From Aradus depressus (lineage: Eukaryota > Arthropoda > Insecta > Hemiptera > Aradidae), in the NCBI GenBank assembly GCA_963662175.1, contig OY759218.1, positions 14,660,480 to 14,724,479 on the forward strand: DNA of 64,000 nt. The letters run 5' to 3'. A model generated the notes under the pieces. That model had not been told where the DNA came from. It saw only the letters and a list, made by a program, of their open reading frames with translations, and made no database searches. The position numbers and the translations under genes are program-made. Below, in pieces: positions 40,157 to 51,610 of the stretch (position 1 is the stretch's first letter; each line of letters opens with the position of its first letter).

Positions 40157-40167
40157 AAGAGCTTTTA

Positions 40168-40450
40168 AGTTAAGCCGCCGCCCCTAATCCCCCCTTCTCT
40201 TTAGTCGATTTGGCTGAGAAACAATAGGTGTCGTCGTTAAAGGGTTCTGTATTCACATTAAAAATTTCGTGTTGATACATTCATTCTATCGGGAGTTATC
40301 GTGTTCACAGGCACAGAGACTGACAGAAATGTTTTTTTCCCCATTTGGAATTTAGAGATGGGAAAACATGAAATTCCGTTGAAAACTTCCCATAGAATTA
40401 TATACCGATTACATAACTTCCCCTACACTTTGTATTGCTGGGGAATTAAA
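40168..40450 (-). repeat. REP-A copy with terminal palindrome
   Basis: Continues from 'aagttaagccgccgcccc' to CATAACTTCCCCTACACTTTGTATTGCTGGGG. Part of the block duplicated with 35536-35930. Confidence 0.7.
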
Positions 40451-40559
40451 ATTTTATGAATGGGACAGATACATTATTCCTGTTCCCCCATCAGAATCAC
40501 AACTGGCAGGACGGAGTGCGTGAGGGCAGACACTCTTTTATTTTATTTATCATTTAATT

Positions 40560-41075
40560 AAGTTTTCGCTCTACTTCCAAAACCAATCGAAGTTTGGGAT
40601 AGTTAATATGTAGTTGATTTACATATGGACTTCTGAATCCATATATATTTGTGTCGATACATCACCAATAATTAGCTATTTTGAGTTGTGCCCTTCTCTT
40701 ATCCCCAATTTCCTTTCGACCGATTTGTTGAAACTTATTAGGTGCTGTCCTTTAGGAATTTAAATATACAATACTATGTCGATCCATTCATTCCATTGTG
40801 AGTTATTAGAGTTTTTCTGTTAAGCCTCCCTCTAACCCCCTTCCTTTTGGATTTGGCTGAAAATCAATAGGTGTCGGTAACAGGTCCTTTTGGAGTTCTG
40901 GATAAAAATAAAATTCTATCGGGAGTTATCGTGTTCACAGACTCAAGGACATACAGGATTTTTTGTTTTCATTTTTCGAATCAGGGGGTCGGAAAACATT
41001 AAATTCCGGTGAAAACTCAACATCGAATTTCTGACCCATTATATAACTTCCCCCATGCTTAGTATAGCTGGGGAA
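40560..41075 (-). repeat. REP-A copy, reverse
   Basis: From 'cgctctacttccaaaacc' through 'cgaccgatttgttgaaac', 'ccattcattccattgtgagttattagag', 'ggatttggctgaaaatcaataggtgtcgg' and 'cggaaaacattaaattccggtgaaaactcaacatcg' to the end TATAACTTCCCCCATGCTTAGTATAGCTGGGG. Confidence 0.7.
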
Positions 41076-41640
41076 AAAAGCAATAAACTAGATGCGGGGA
41101 TAATACAATTAAGTTGAAGAGCGGGAAAGTACGAAGGACGGGGAATGAAAGGCTAATCAGGTGAGTATTGTTTTTTGATTGAATTTTTGACAAATTACGT
41201 ATTTTCAATTACATAGAGCAGATCAAATAAAAAAAACCAATTTAGTCACGGGTAACTCCGGATAAAGCCGGTAATAACTAGAATGGAAATTTGCTAACTC
41301 TATGCAACTTCTGTTTTAACGGATTTTTCTTTTTTTTGTAAAAGTGAACCAGTGTATACATTTTTGAGGTTTCGGGTGTACTGAATTTCGTCATAAAAAC
41401 ATTTGGACTTGCCGTGAAGTCCCATCCTTGGACGCACAAGACAAATAAAGTAAAACTGCCCTAAAGTGGTAAGAGAGAGAAAGACAAGGTCCCTCAGTAA
41501 ACAGAAAACACATCAGTCAGACAACTCCACCTTCTTTCTTTTCTGGGAGGGAATTCTAAAGAAATCCTTAGTTTTGATATCCTAATTCAGTTTCCTAACG
41601 TTCCCGCTTCAATTTTTAACTTGTTGTTTATGCCAACTGG
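41076..41640. other. No gene recognised
   Basis: No repeat or domain placed. Confidence 0.35.
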
Positions 41641-41688
41641 GTCAATTTTCATGAAAATTTGCTTATATCTTTAAATAGTATCAACAAT

Positions 41689-41983
41689 GAGGGTGCCGGT
41701 AGCTTGCTAGCCAGCTGCGCTCAAGATCGCGGGTTTGAAACGCAGTCGAGGCACTTAAGTTTTTTATCTGGGAAGTAAAAATCTTGACCATGCCGTCCTT
41801 CGGATGAGACGTTGAGCGATGTGCGGTGTCAGGTACTCGTTAAAGACCCCTTATCCTAGGGGAATAAACCTAGGTAGGCAAAATTTAGGACTCCCATAGT
41901 AGAGCTAAAACTAACAGAGAAGGGATAAGAGCATTGGATGCTTGGGTCCCCAGGGCCCTCTCAATATCTCTATCTCTCTCTAT
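41689..41983 (+). mobile_element. tRNA-derived SINE with 10-bp TSD
   Basis: Flanked by TATCAACAAT (41679-41688 and 41984-41993). Head GGTGCCGGTAGCTTGCTAGC (A-box region) and a B-box-like GGGTTTGAAACGC, then the CCTTCGGATGAGACGTTGAG and 'actcgttaaagacccc' blocks. The 3' part differs from 4131 ('gggataagagcattggatgcttgggtcc'), giving a second tail type shared with 58898. It interrupts an L-A LINE fragment. Confidence 0.85.
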
Positions 41984-41993
41984 TATCAACAAT

Positions 41994-42120
41994 ACTACTG
42001 ATTATGATACCAGGAAGAAAGCACAATTTCGAATAACTAAATATTGTTCAATTGTTTACAATAATTCTGAACACCAACGCATCAAAACAATGCGTGGGTG
42101 TTCAGATTCATCCTACAGGT
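41994..42120 (+). pseudogene. L-A LINE C-terminal fragment
   Basis: DYDTRKKAQFRITKYCSIVYNNSEHQRIKTM parallels YDTWKK...ITKHCSSLFEK at 37290. The upstream part of the same LINE lies before the SINE, ending 'tatcaacaat'. Confidence 0.5.
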
Positions 42121-42419
42121 GTAACTTTTGTTTTTGTCTTTAATTGAAGAATTAGATAGAATGGCACATTACTAACAAATATTTCTGGTCGGTGCTAAGG
42201 TCGGCTTAATCAATACTGACAGGAACACTTGTCTCAATTCTGGCAAACTATACACTGGTTAATTTCAGACAATTTCCCAATTTCATTTTGATAGGCCCTG
42301 AAAATCCGATGGGTCATCCAGACTGACTGTGCAATAAATGACAAAATGGTAATATATTGCAATTGTCTGCCTAATGCTTCTCCTAAATGTCTAATGATGA
42401 TACCACCTTTGAAACCAGT

Positions 42420-42690
42420 AGGTTATGTCCTCATTGGAACTTCCTGAACACCCCCCTAATCCTTCCTTCCCTTTTGGCGATTTGGCTGAAAATCAATAAC
42501 TAGTCGTCCTTAGAGAATTTTGGATACACATATATAATTTCGATACAATCTTTCTATCGGGAGTTATCAGTAAATCGGTAGTTATTAGAAATATTTTATT
42601 CATTTTTGCAATCAGGGTCGGAAAACATGAAATTCCGGTCAAAACTCAACTCATGAAATTTCTGACCGATTACATAACTTCTAATAAAAA
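42420..42690 (-). repeat. REP-A copy in left arm (mirror 44640-44880)
   Basis: 'ttttggcgatttggctgaaaatcaataac', 'tctatcgggagttatc' and 'cggaaaacatgaaattccggtcaaaactcaac...ctgaccgattacataacttc' match. The mirror copy on the other arm reads forward. Confidence 0.7.
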
Positions 42691-42744
42691 TAATCATCAT
42701 AGTAATAAAAGTATTATATAAAAAGTAATTACTATAAACTTATG

Positions 42745-42747
<3 letters not shown>

Positions 42748-42778
<31 letters not shown>
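42748..42778. repeat. Poly(G) tract, 31 nt (mirror poly(C) 44538-44560)
   Basis: A 31-nt G run in the left arm corresponds to a 23-nt C run in the right arm. Confidence 0.9.
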
Positions 42779-42779
<1 letters not shown>

Positions 42780-42780
42780 T

Positions 42781-43060
42781 ATTGGCGGGTGAACTCAGCC
42801 ATGAAAATAACAATGGAAGTTGGGTTTGAAATAATGCTTCTATATATGAATCATGACGTATATATGATGGTTATTTTCTTTTTCTTTTTGAACAATGAGA
42901 AAAAAAATCCTTGTCCAAATAGAGTTTTCCGCTGAACTAAATATTTTAAATTATTTGATTGAATCTAATGCTACCACGTAATATGGTAGGGCATTAAAAA
43001 CAATAATTCCCTTAGGAGTTATGCATTTTCGAAAAAGGGAGGAGCAGTACTTAGTTACTT
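42781..43060 (-). pseudogene. L-A LINE C-terminus in left arm
   Basis: Minus-strand translation gives VTKYCSSLLRKCITPKGIIVF...NALP-like, then SGKLYLDKDFFSHCSKRK, collinear with 37320-37510. The mirror copy is at 44254-44540 on the plus strand. Confidence 0.5.
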
Positions 43061-43264
43061 CAAATTCTTATTTTACTTCCCCAGGCAAAGGAATTATCGA
43101 GAATTTCATGTTTTCTGACCCCCTGATTAAAATAACGAAAAAAAAAGTCTTCGGTGCATCTCCGGCAATGTACTTCCCCATAACGAATTATCCTTTGAGG
43201 CTGTCCTGCTATTCTTCTGTGAGGTTTCATAATAATTTTATGTTCAGGCAGGAAAGTTATTAGT

Positions 43265-43550
43265 AGGGCTGTGATTTGTATGAGATACAGCGAAATATGC
43301 ACATATATATGAAAATATATTTGTCAAAATATGCAATTAAAAACTAAATATATGCGAAAGGCTGCAAAGGAAAAAAGTACCTTTAGAATAAAATAAACTA
43401 CAGAAGTAATAGAAAATCTTTATAGACATAAAACTTATTAAATAAAAAATATATAAGCAAAAACATAAAGTAAAAAATATAGTGATATAAAAAATTATTT
43501 GGACAGAGAAAAACTTAATCGTCTAAAAAACTGTTAGAACTACACACAAT
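43265..43550. repeat. REP-B copy in left arm (mirror 43745-44050)
   Basis: 'tagggctgtgatttgtatgagatac', 'atatgcgaaaggctgcaaagg' and 'aactacagaagtaatagaaaatctttatagaca' match 6690-6960. Confidence 0.65.
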
Positions 43551-44253
43551 AACAAAATTGAAAACCCCAATATCCATTGGGCTCAATTCAACACCTGATC
43601 TCCACTTCTTTTCACCCAAACGTTTAAAACTGAACTGATCGACTTAGAAAATAATAAGAAAGGGGGGGAAAGTCGATCAGTTCAGTTTTAAACGTTTGGG
43701 TGAAAAGAAGTGGAGATCAGGTGTTGAATTGAGCCCAATGGATATTGGGGTTTTCAATTTTGTTATTGTGTGTAGTTCTAACAGTTTTTTAGACGATTAA
43801 GTTTTTCTCTGTCCAAATAATTTTTTATATCACTATATTTTTTACTTTATGTTTTTGCTTATATATTTTTTATTTAATAAGTTTTATGTCTATAAAGATT
43901 TTCTATTACTTCTGTAGTTTATTTTATTCTAAAGGTACTTTTTTCCTTTGCAGCCTTTCGCATATATTTAGTTTTTAATTGCATATTTTGACAAATATAT
44001 TTTCATATATATGTGCATATTTCGCTGTATCTCATACAAATCACAGCCCTACTAATAACTTTCCTGCCTGAACATAAAATTATTATGAAACCTCACAGAA
44101 GAATAGCAGGACAGCCTCAAAGGATAATTCGTTATGGGGAAGTACATTGCCGGAGATGCACCGAAGACTTTTTTTTTCGTTATTTTAATCAGGGGGTCAG
44201 AAAACATGAAATTCTCGATAATTCCTTTGCCTGGGGAAGTAAAATAAGAATTT

Positions 44254-44540
44254 GAAGTAACTAAGTACTGCTCCTCCCTTCTTCGAAAATGCATAACTCC
44301 TAAGGGAATTATTGTTTTTTAATGCCCTACCATATTACGTGGTAGCATTAGATTCAATCAAATAATTTAAAATATTTAGTTCAGCGGAAAACTCTATTTG
44401 GACAAGGATTTTTTTTCTCATTGTTCAAAAAGAAAAAGAAAATAACCATCATATATACGTCATGATTCATATATAGAAGCATTATTTCAAACCCAACTTC
44501 CATTGTTATTTTCATGGCTGAGTTCACCCGCCAATATCCC
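44254..44540 (+). pseudogene. L-A LINE C-terminus in right arm
   Basis: Mirror of 42781-43060: 'gtaactaagtactgctcc...aatgccctaccatatta' and 'ggaaaactctatttggacaagg'. Confidence 0.5.
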
Positions 44541-45299
44541 CCCCCCCCCCCCCCCCCCCCTCCCATAAGTTTATAGTAATTACTTTTTATATAATACTTT
44601 TATTACTATGATGATTATTTTTATTAGAAGTTATGTAATCGGTCAGAAATTTCATGAGTTGAGTTTTGACCGGAATTTCATGTTTTCCGACCCTGATTGC
44701 AAAAATGAATAAAATATTTCTAATAACTACCGATTTACTGATAACTCCCGATAGAAAGATTGTATCGAAATTATATATGTGTATCCAAAATTCTCTAAGG
44801 ACGACTAGTTATTGATTTTCAGCCAAATCGCCAAAAGGGAAGGAAGAATTAGGGGGGTGTTCAGGAAGTTCCAATGAGGACATAACCTACTGGTTTCAAA
44901 GGTGGTATCATCATTAGACATTTAGGAGAAGCATTAGGCAGACAATTGCAATATATTACCATTTTGTCATTTATTGCACAGTCAGTCTGGATGACCCATC
45001 GGATTTTCAGGGCCTATCAAAATGAAATTGGGAAATTGTCTGAAATTAACCAGTGTATAGTTTGCCAGAATTGAGACAAGTGTTCCTGTCAGTATTGATT
45101 AAGCCGACCTTAGCACCGACCAGAAATATTTGTTAGTAATGTGCCATTCTATTTCTATATGCTATGGTCCCTCAAATTTGGCCCAAAGAAATCAGAGGAA
45201 CAGTCTCATGTTCGTTGTATTGGTTAACAACTTCAAATCGAAATTTAACTCTCCAACGCCAAATGGTACACAATTGAGAATTTATTTTATTTCCTTATT

Positions 45300-45440
45300 T
45301 TCTATAGCTGTCTACTTCCCCAGTTATCCAAAGTATAGGGGAAGTAATGTAATCGTTCAGAAATTCGAAGTTAAGTTTTCACCGGAATTTCATCTTTTCC
45401 AACACCCTGATTCGAAAAATGAAAAAAAAAATTCTGTGTG
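45300..45440 (+). repeat. REP-A 5' end with terminal palindrome
   Basis: CTACTTCCCCAGTTATCCAAAGTATAGGGGAAGTAATG then 'ttcagaaattcgaagttaagttttcaccggaatttcat'. 45441-46270 holds nothing further that I recognise. Confidence 0.7.
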
Positions 45441-46277
45441 TAAGGTTTTTTCTCAACCTATATTATAAAATTAAAAACCAATACTGGAAATAAAAAAATG
45501 AAATTATTTCCAAAAAAAAATCTTACGAACTAATTACCTGCAATTATATCAGTCTTTTTTCTGTTTTTGGGCATATATGGCCAATCTTTAATTGATTCAT
45601 ATTGGGCATATATGTATAAATATTTTCACTCCTACATGGTTCATTTCTCTCACTCACACTGGTTCACTACACCTTAACCTTAAAAAAACTCTCTCTCTAG
45701 ACTGTCCACCTCCACATCACAACTTCGACTGTTTCACACTATTTAAAACAGCTGATCGTCGTCGTTTGTTCTTCATTCATTGGTTGTTCACATTTCGTTT
45801 TATAACGAAATACGACTAGTCCATCTTTGTATATTTATTCACTAATTAAGTTACTTCACTCCTAACATCTGTTTTTATAGAAATAATAATAATTGATTTT
45901 ATAATTTATAAATAATCTTAATGTGTGTACATTTTTTACATCACACTATAAATAAGAACTTTAAAAGTTTAGGATTCAAACGAAATTCGGTCCTTTGTTA
46001 CACCCAAGTTCAATTTTGAGGCCCAAGATTATATTGATCTCACTTCATGAAAGTGAGAAAAATTAACCAAGCCGCCCTTCACTTTTCATATGAGCAATTT
46101 GGAAGCCCTCATAAAAGGAAAAATAGTCCCAGAGGTAAAGTTAGCTCCTTACCTTTGCCAAACTCAGGCGGTAGAAACAGTCTCAAACTGGTTATACAAG
46201 TGTAGTCCAGTTTGCCGACCAGATTCTTTGGATTTCATTCGGGCCTCATTAAAATATAGGATCTTAATCCCATCTTT

Positions 46278-46910
46278 TCAAACATAATATGAGAGTGTAA
46301 TATTGCTCCGAAATAAAAATTGGACCTGCATTATGTGCCCTCTTTTGACTTTGCGTTCAATCAGAGAATGTGCGGAGTCACCTTCGTTTTGGGTATGACC
46401 AGTAATAAGGAACTTGTGTTCAATCGTATTTATTTGTTCTAATTTTTTCACAGCGTAAGTATAAAGGCCCACAAGATGCTGGTTTTTCTGGTGCCCTGTG
46501 CAGTTGTCACTATAAAATATTACATCTGTTGCTTTGTTCTTCATTTCATTTTACACTTCAAACGCAGCTTCCTATTTCTACTGAGCCTCTCTTTGCGTCT
46601 GACTCGTTCCAGACATAACACATGCCATTGTTTGTTTTCAAGTCAATAATTGTTAAATTATAAACGCTAAGTTTGCTAACATAATAAAAAAGAAATGTTT
46701 GTCCAATGGGACAAGGAAGAACTGCTTCAAGATCGTAAACAATAACTTCATTATCAACAGAATTTTTATCCATTTCCTTCATTGCCCATGCTAAGTCTTT
46801 TTCAAGGATATGTGATTCGTATTCTTCCACTAATTGGTTTTGCTGTTCAGAATTTGAATTTTCGTACATTGTACAAATTTCGCACTTATCTTTTTTCGGC
46901 TTAAAAAAAC
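46278..46910 (-). pseudogene. DUF7869-like transposon-associated protein fragment
   Basis: Two consecutive minus-strand frames form one protein. KKDKCEICTMYENSNSEQQNQLVEEYESHILEKDLAWAMKEMD...VLPCPIGQTFLFYYVSKLSVYNLTIIDLKTNNGMCYVWNESDAKRGSVEIGSC runs to a frameshift near 46557. Then DVIFYSDNCTGHQKNQHLVGLYTYAVKKL...HKFLITGHTQNEGDSAHSLIE follows. The 'YSDNCxGQxKN' and 'GHTxNExDSxHS' motifs belong to a large family of arthropod proteins annotated DUF7869 and often multi-copy, so a mobile-element origin is likely. Both ends are missing. The shift makes it non-functional. I do not know its biochemical role. Confidence 0.65.
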
Positions 46911-46994
46911 CTAAAAAATGGGATTTTTTGACTTTTGACGTTTTTCTTCCGGATTAGCGATATGTATATAGTATTGTAAATCGCCGGAACCGCT

Positions 46995-47850
46995 CTCAAG
47001 TTAGGTTCGCCATTCTTATACCAACCACTTTTTTGCAGATTACTCCCTCTCCCCAGTTTTATCTGTTTCATTGTATAGGCTCAGTTCTTAGAGTGTCTTT
47101 CTCATATACCCAGTAATGCCAGGATGAAATTAATTTGGGAGGGGGAGGGAGAGTGAACAGTGGTTGGTATAAGAAAGTTCTGTTGTTGCCACATCACATA
47201 TTATCTTTTTTTCGTTATTATATATGTTTCTTAATTTAAAAAAAAATACCAGTAATAAAAACATTTTAAGATTCGCCATGCATTTAACATTACTTTGAAC
47301 TATTTTCTACAGAAATATATTCTTATTGTACGTTCTTTGGAGCGCTGTAACTTAGTTCTTTTTGATTCTACCTCAAATGTGAGGTAGTTTTGAAGATTAG
47401 AAATTTAATAAGGAACATTTTTAGTAAGGGCCAATTTTAGATAGGATCGATTACTAAAAATGTCTACAACAATGTTTCAAAAACTGATTTTGGCTCTCGT
47501 GAGGTATCTCGCGAATCGGGCTACCTTCGAAAAAATTGATTGCGCATTAAATGAGCCTTTCTCTTTTCTCTACAACTTTTATATGAAGAGTTTTTTTTTG
47601 ATTAGGTTATAAATATAAGCAGTATTTTGTAAAATGTACTTCGGCCCTGAAGTAAAGTAGTCTTCATTTTCGTCCGATTTTTTCTAAAATCTAATCAGTT
47701 CTAAGTTAGCACATGTACCATCTTCATTCAAATTTTCAAGCTTATAGCTACAATCGTAGAGAGCGCTCACAAAGTTCCGATCACATGGACATACATTCAG
47801 ACAGACATCATCGTGATGTCGTGAAGGGGCCTTGAAACGAAAAATGCGAT
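46995..47850 (+). repeat. REP-C copy, longest; inverted ends at 47010-47180
   Basis: TTCTTATACCAACCACT and its mirror AGTGGTTGGTATAAGAA bracket 47014-47180 with 'ctccctctcccc' blocks inside. The rest (to 'gacagacatcatcgtgatgtcgtgaaggggccttgaaacg') is collinear with 15350-15560 and 18960-19800. It has no coding frame. Confidence 0.65.
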
Positions 47851-48024
47851 CTCGGTTTTCTATTATATACTAAAGGTATAAAAAAATTAAAAATTTCGAA
47901 AAAGACGACGGTTTCCAAAGAAAGGTATGACAACACTAAAGTAAAAATTGTTTCCCATGTTAAAATGTATTGTTTTAAATGTGATAATCTAATTTCAGTT
48001 TTGAGGCCCCAGATTATATTGATC

Positions 48025-48290
48025 TCACTTATATACATTCATTACAGTTATTGGAGTTTTTGTGTTAAGACCCCCCCCCCCCCCCCCCTCTCCCCAACCC
48101 CCTTAATTCCCTCCTTCCCTTTCTTCGAAAATCAGGTGTCGCCTGCATATAAAATTTAAGGTCGATACTTTCATTTTTTTGAGAGGTATCGAGTTCACAG
48201 AATCGGATCTTAGAAAACATGAAATTCCGGTGAAAACTCAACATCGAATTTCCGATTTTATACCTTCCCCTATACTTCGTATAGCTGGGA
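48025..48290 (-). repeat. REP-A copy with terminal palindrome; poly(C) at 48069
   Basis: 'acattcattacagttattggagtttttgtg', a 20-nt C run (48069-48088), 'gaaaacatgaaattccggtgaaaactcaacatcgaatttccg' and CTTCCCCTATACTTCGTATAGCTGGG. The C run expands the normal 'gagccccccc' block of REP-A. Confidence 0.75.
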
Positions 48291-48299
48291 ATATAAAAA

Positions 48300-48970
48300 A
48301 AAACATGAAGAAATAAATAATTCTAATTGACTGAAATGGGATGAAATGACTATGGTCGAATGCCTGGTCATGAAAATAATGCTTAGTGTAGAAGTTCCCA
48401 TTTTTTCTGGTTCTCTCAGTAAATATTAATGAAGAGATCTCTGAGTGCAAAGTGAAAAATTAATATTTAAATGTTTTTTCAGATCCTTTCCGACATTTTT
48501 CTGTCCTTGTAACAGATTCGAAGTGACAGAAAGAAAAACAGCTATACAAAATTGTAAAGTGTTCTTATTTTTAACATATTTTACAAAAATGAGATAATAT
48601 GACAAGATCGTTGATGTTTCGTAAACATAAAAAAATATGAAGTCCGTTTTTTTTTCATATTTTAGGACTTCAACATAATATTTGTACGAACTCATGAGTA
48701 TGTTGTCTGACATTCGTCATATCTACTAAAAAAAAATGAATCAATTTCGATCAAATTTCTTATCCCCATTTTAGTGTGAATTTTCTATTTGGCTTGTAAG
48801 TGCTATAACAATTACAGTTTTGAAGTTACAGGGATAACAATTTTACACACCTTTTGAGTGATCTTATATTTATGGATGGAAAAATATCTAATTTTTACTA
48901 AAAATACAATATAATTTATCATTATACTGAGTGTGTAAATTACTGTATACAAATTTCATTACGTTTTGTC
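48300..48970. other. No gene recognised
   Basis: AT-rich. The open frames of 70-95 codons on the minus strand have no domain signature. Confidence 0.35.
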
Positions 48971-48974
48971 AATT

Positions 48975-49545
48975 ATAATAATAATAATATTTATTTTACT
49001 TAAACCACGGTAATTGGATACGTCACACAATTGTATACATCAAAATAGCTTATAAATTATATACATCAATCCATATTAAACCCTAGAAATATGAACACAT
49101 AGATAAATAATAATAATTATTTTTAAACAAAAAACTTGACTTGGAGTTTCAACATAGAAGTCGACTCACATAGATAAGTTCTATAAAAAGAAGATTTTGA
49201 TTGATATGAGTAAAAATTTTAACATAAAAACGGCAAATAAATTATAGGTACTGATGACGTTAGTGCTTCCAGAAATGTCTGTAATTGCTAGATTATAAAA
49301 ACCAAAAAATAAATGCGAGAAATGTTTAGCTATGATAAATATATTATATATAAATTCACAATCTCCTTACACAAACCAAAAGTTAGGCTAAATTAATATA
49401 AAATTCTTAATATTAAATAAATATGATAGTAATTTTTTAAATTATAAATATTTTATATTTATATTTTTTTGAGATAAGTCCTTTTTCATGTCGATATTTC
49501 GGGGCGATTACTACTTGCTCCTTCCTTAGGTCACAAATTAATATA
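48975..49545 (-). mobile_element. LINE L-A 3' end
   Basis: On the minus strand a stem-loop region (CCTAAGGAAGGAG...CGCCCCGAAATATCG, 49485-49545) is followed by 'tttataagctattttgatgtata', 'gtggtttaagtaaaataaatatt' and an (ATT)n tail at 48975-48995, collinear with 57740-57386. Confidence 0.55.
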
Positions 49546-49619
49546 TTATTACAGCATCAATTCTCTCATTTATTGTTTGCCTTCTCAAAAAATAGCAATT
49601 ACAAATGTAAGCACTCCAC

Positions 49620-49790
49620 AAGTATCTATAATTCATGTGTTCTTTATGTTAACTATTCCTTCTGTCAATCAGAATCTTCAAGTTTTGATTAGGTTTTTAG
49701 CTATAGAAGTTGTCTCAATAAACACGATCTATAAAAGGAAGATTCTGATTGACAGAAGGAATAGTAAGAACACATGTTTTATAGAATTTA
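49620..49790. repeat. Inverted repeat, ~28-bp arms
   Basis: ACTATTCCTTCTGTCAATCA (about 49646) is mirrored at 49747-49766, and outer 'atgtgttct' pieces pair as well. A single-arm relative is at 58725-58755. The following 89-codon plus-strand frame (49840-50109) is open but unrecognised. Confidence 0.6.
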
Positions 49791-50344
49791 ATGGGAGTTC
49801 GTTTTTGCTGTTTTTTGAAAAGGTGTGATATAATAATATATGTATAAAATTGCATTGACTGATTTGGAAAGAGCAGAAATCAAGGCTGGAACTTCTAGTT
49901 TTAATACCACATATAATTTGGCTAATTATGATTTAATAAATGAAGCTGCATATTTCGTAGAATCAGTTTTTCATTTTATGCGCAGTTGTCCGGCCTTGCG
50001 GAAATATAGGATTATATATAGTCATGATTATTTGTCAAAATGTGAATTGTTGCGGCATTTGAATGGTGATAGCTGGTCTGTTGTTCTGAAGTATTGTAAG
50101 GTCATTTAGACTTAAATTTACTAATTAATCTAAAGTAGAAAATTATGAGTAGAGTATTTCATTAATATTATTTTTTGTATTTAAAATGTAAAGGCAGGGA
50201 TTATTTTTATTTATTTAAAATTATGTTACTTGAATCTTTTGTTATATATAGAAACTAAAGTAAAAATTATGGCCTCTGAACTTCCCCCGATGTACCAGGG
50301 GTATCTGTCAAAATATTATCCATAATTTTGAATTGTATATGTAT

Positions 50345-50525
50345 TTTTGGCAAAGTAATAAAGACAGTTTATTATTATTAATAATATATGTATTTCATAT
50401 GAATTAAGAATCTCATTATCCAACCAAAAATTTTTTTTAATTATAAATATTTTATCTCTATAATTCTTTATGATAAATGTTCTTTCACGACGATGTGGCT
50501 TTTCGGAGCCATTACACACCATTTC
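50345..50525 (-). mobile_element. Possible retroelement 3' end with (ATT)n tail
   Basis: On the minus strand CCTGAGGAAATGG...CCGAAAAGCCACATCG resembles the stem-loop region of L-A, and about 100 nt later (ATT)n-type sequence follows. More diverged than the other copies. Confidence 0.35.
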
Positions 50526-51485
50526 CTCAGGTCAAAAAGAGGGAAATATAGGAGAGGAATAAAAATGTATATATAAATTAACAAATAACAGTAAGGTAAA
50601 TAGTATATTAGGTACTAATAAAATTAATGATAAAAATAAAAATACTAAACAAAGGTAATTACGATAGAGTTAATAGGATGCTTGTGGAAGACCCCTGCCA
50701 AGAGAATAAAAATGGCAGGAAATAGTACTTTTTTTGTTCTATAATAATAAATATATAGTATGTCCAATTTTAATTTTAATATTATTTTTTATTATAATTA
50801 TATAATATGGGGTGTTTGGGTGTTTTTAATTAACAGATATCTAACTTATGGACTTCTAAATCCACGTATAAAACTTATTTTATTTTTATATGTTTCAACA
50901 TAGGGTGTTTTTAATTAGCAGATATCTTATCGAAATGATTACTTACTATCAGATTTACTGGGGGTTTGAAGTTAAGTTTCCTCTAAACCTCCCCTCCTGA
51001 TTGGCATGATATCTTACTTTTGGACTTCTAAATCCTCAATATATATAATTATATATATTATTTTTATTCGTATAGTTTAAATATAAATTTTTTTATTTAT
51101 TTAAAATTGGACTTACTGTATTTTTTCACCCTGGGATATTCCCTGGGAGAAGTATAAAGATTTGTTTGAGATGACACAGTAAGTCATTGAACTCATACTG
51201 CTTTCACTAATTGTTCTATGAACCAAAAAAACATACCATGTTCATTAGCTATTGTTCTGAGCTAGTACAAAAGTAAAGAAACGTAATGCAAGTGAAGGAC
51301 TGACTCTGGGGAGAAAACACTCTTTTCAAAAGTTAACCACTAAAAACACCCTCAACTTACAAAGTTGTCTAAAGTGCGACCACCTTAGGGTCAATAAATC
51401 TTAGAGGCCAAACCACGGGGAACTTTTGGGATCCCCACAAAACCAGGCATAGCAATGAGGTCATCAGTAAACCTGGCAATCTCTG
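50526..51485. other. No gene recognised
   Basis: AT-rich, with two weak copies of a 'gtgtttttaattaacagatatcttac' segment (50828 and 50900). Nothing else placed. Confidence 0.35.
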
Positions 51486-51487
51486 GC

Positions 51488-51610
51488 AGTCTACTTCCCC
51501 AGCTCGTATTTATATTTATGTTTCTGAACTCCCTCTTAAGTCCTCCTTTTCTTTTGCCCGATTTGGCTGAAAAATAACAGTTGTCTTACATCTGGACTTC
51601 AAGAGACATG
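51488..51610 (-). repeat. REP-A fragment
   Basis: CTACTTCCCCAGCTCGTATTTAT followed by 'actccctcttaagtcctcc' and 'gcccgatttggctgaaaaataacag'. The terminal palindrome is joined to an internal block, so this copy is deleted. Confidence 0.5.

Larger units (their letters stand above)
42158..45153. repeat. ~3-kb near-perfect palindrome
   Basis: Left arm 42158-43645 and right arm 43670-45153 are inverted copies, separated by a 24-nt AG-rich spacer. Differences I can see are few: the G/C homopolymer (31 versus 23), a K/R-changing base at 43030s/44280s and small indels. The arms hold a composite of unrelated pieces (REP-A, an L-A LINE C-terminus, REP-B), so this is an inverted duplication of pre-existing DNA rather than one transposon. 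Open frames at 43021 and 44052, and their opposites, are mirror artefacts and not genes. Confidence 0.9.

Noticed and set aside
43021..43302. Paired 80-codon open frames on both strands near 43 kb and 44 kb
   Set aside because: They are mirror images created by the palindrome and overlap REP-A and REP-B non-coding sequence.
48250..48290. loxP-like site in the REP-A terminus (ACTTCGTATAGC)
   Set aside because: Only about 12 nt resemble half a loxP arm; the spacing and second arm do not match. The sequence is the recurrent REP-A terminal palindrome.
49840..50109. 89-codon open frame as a gene
   Set aside because: No domain, no promoter or splice evidence, and chance frames of this length are common in the window.
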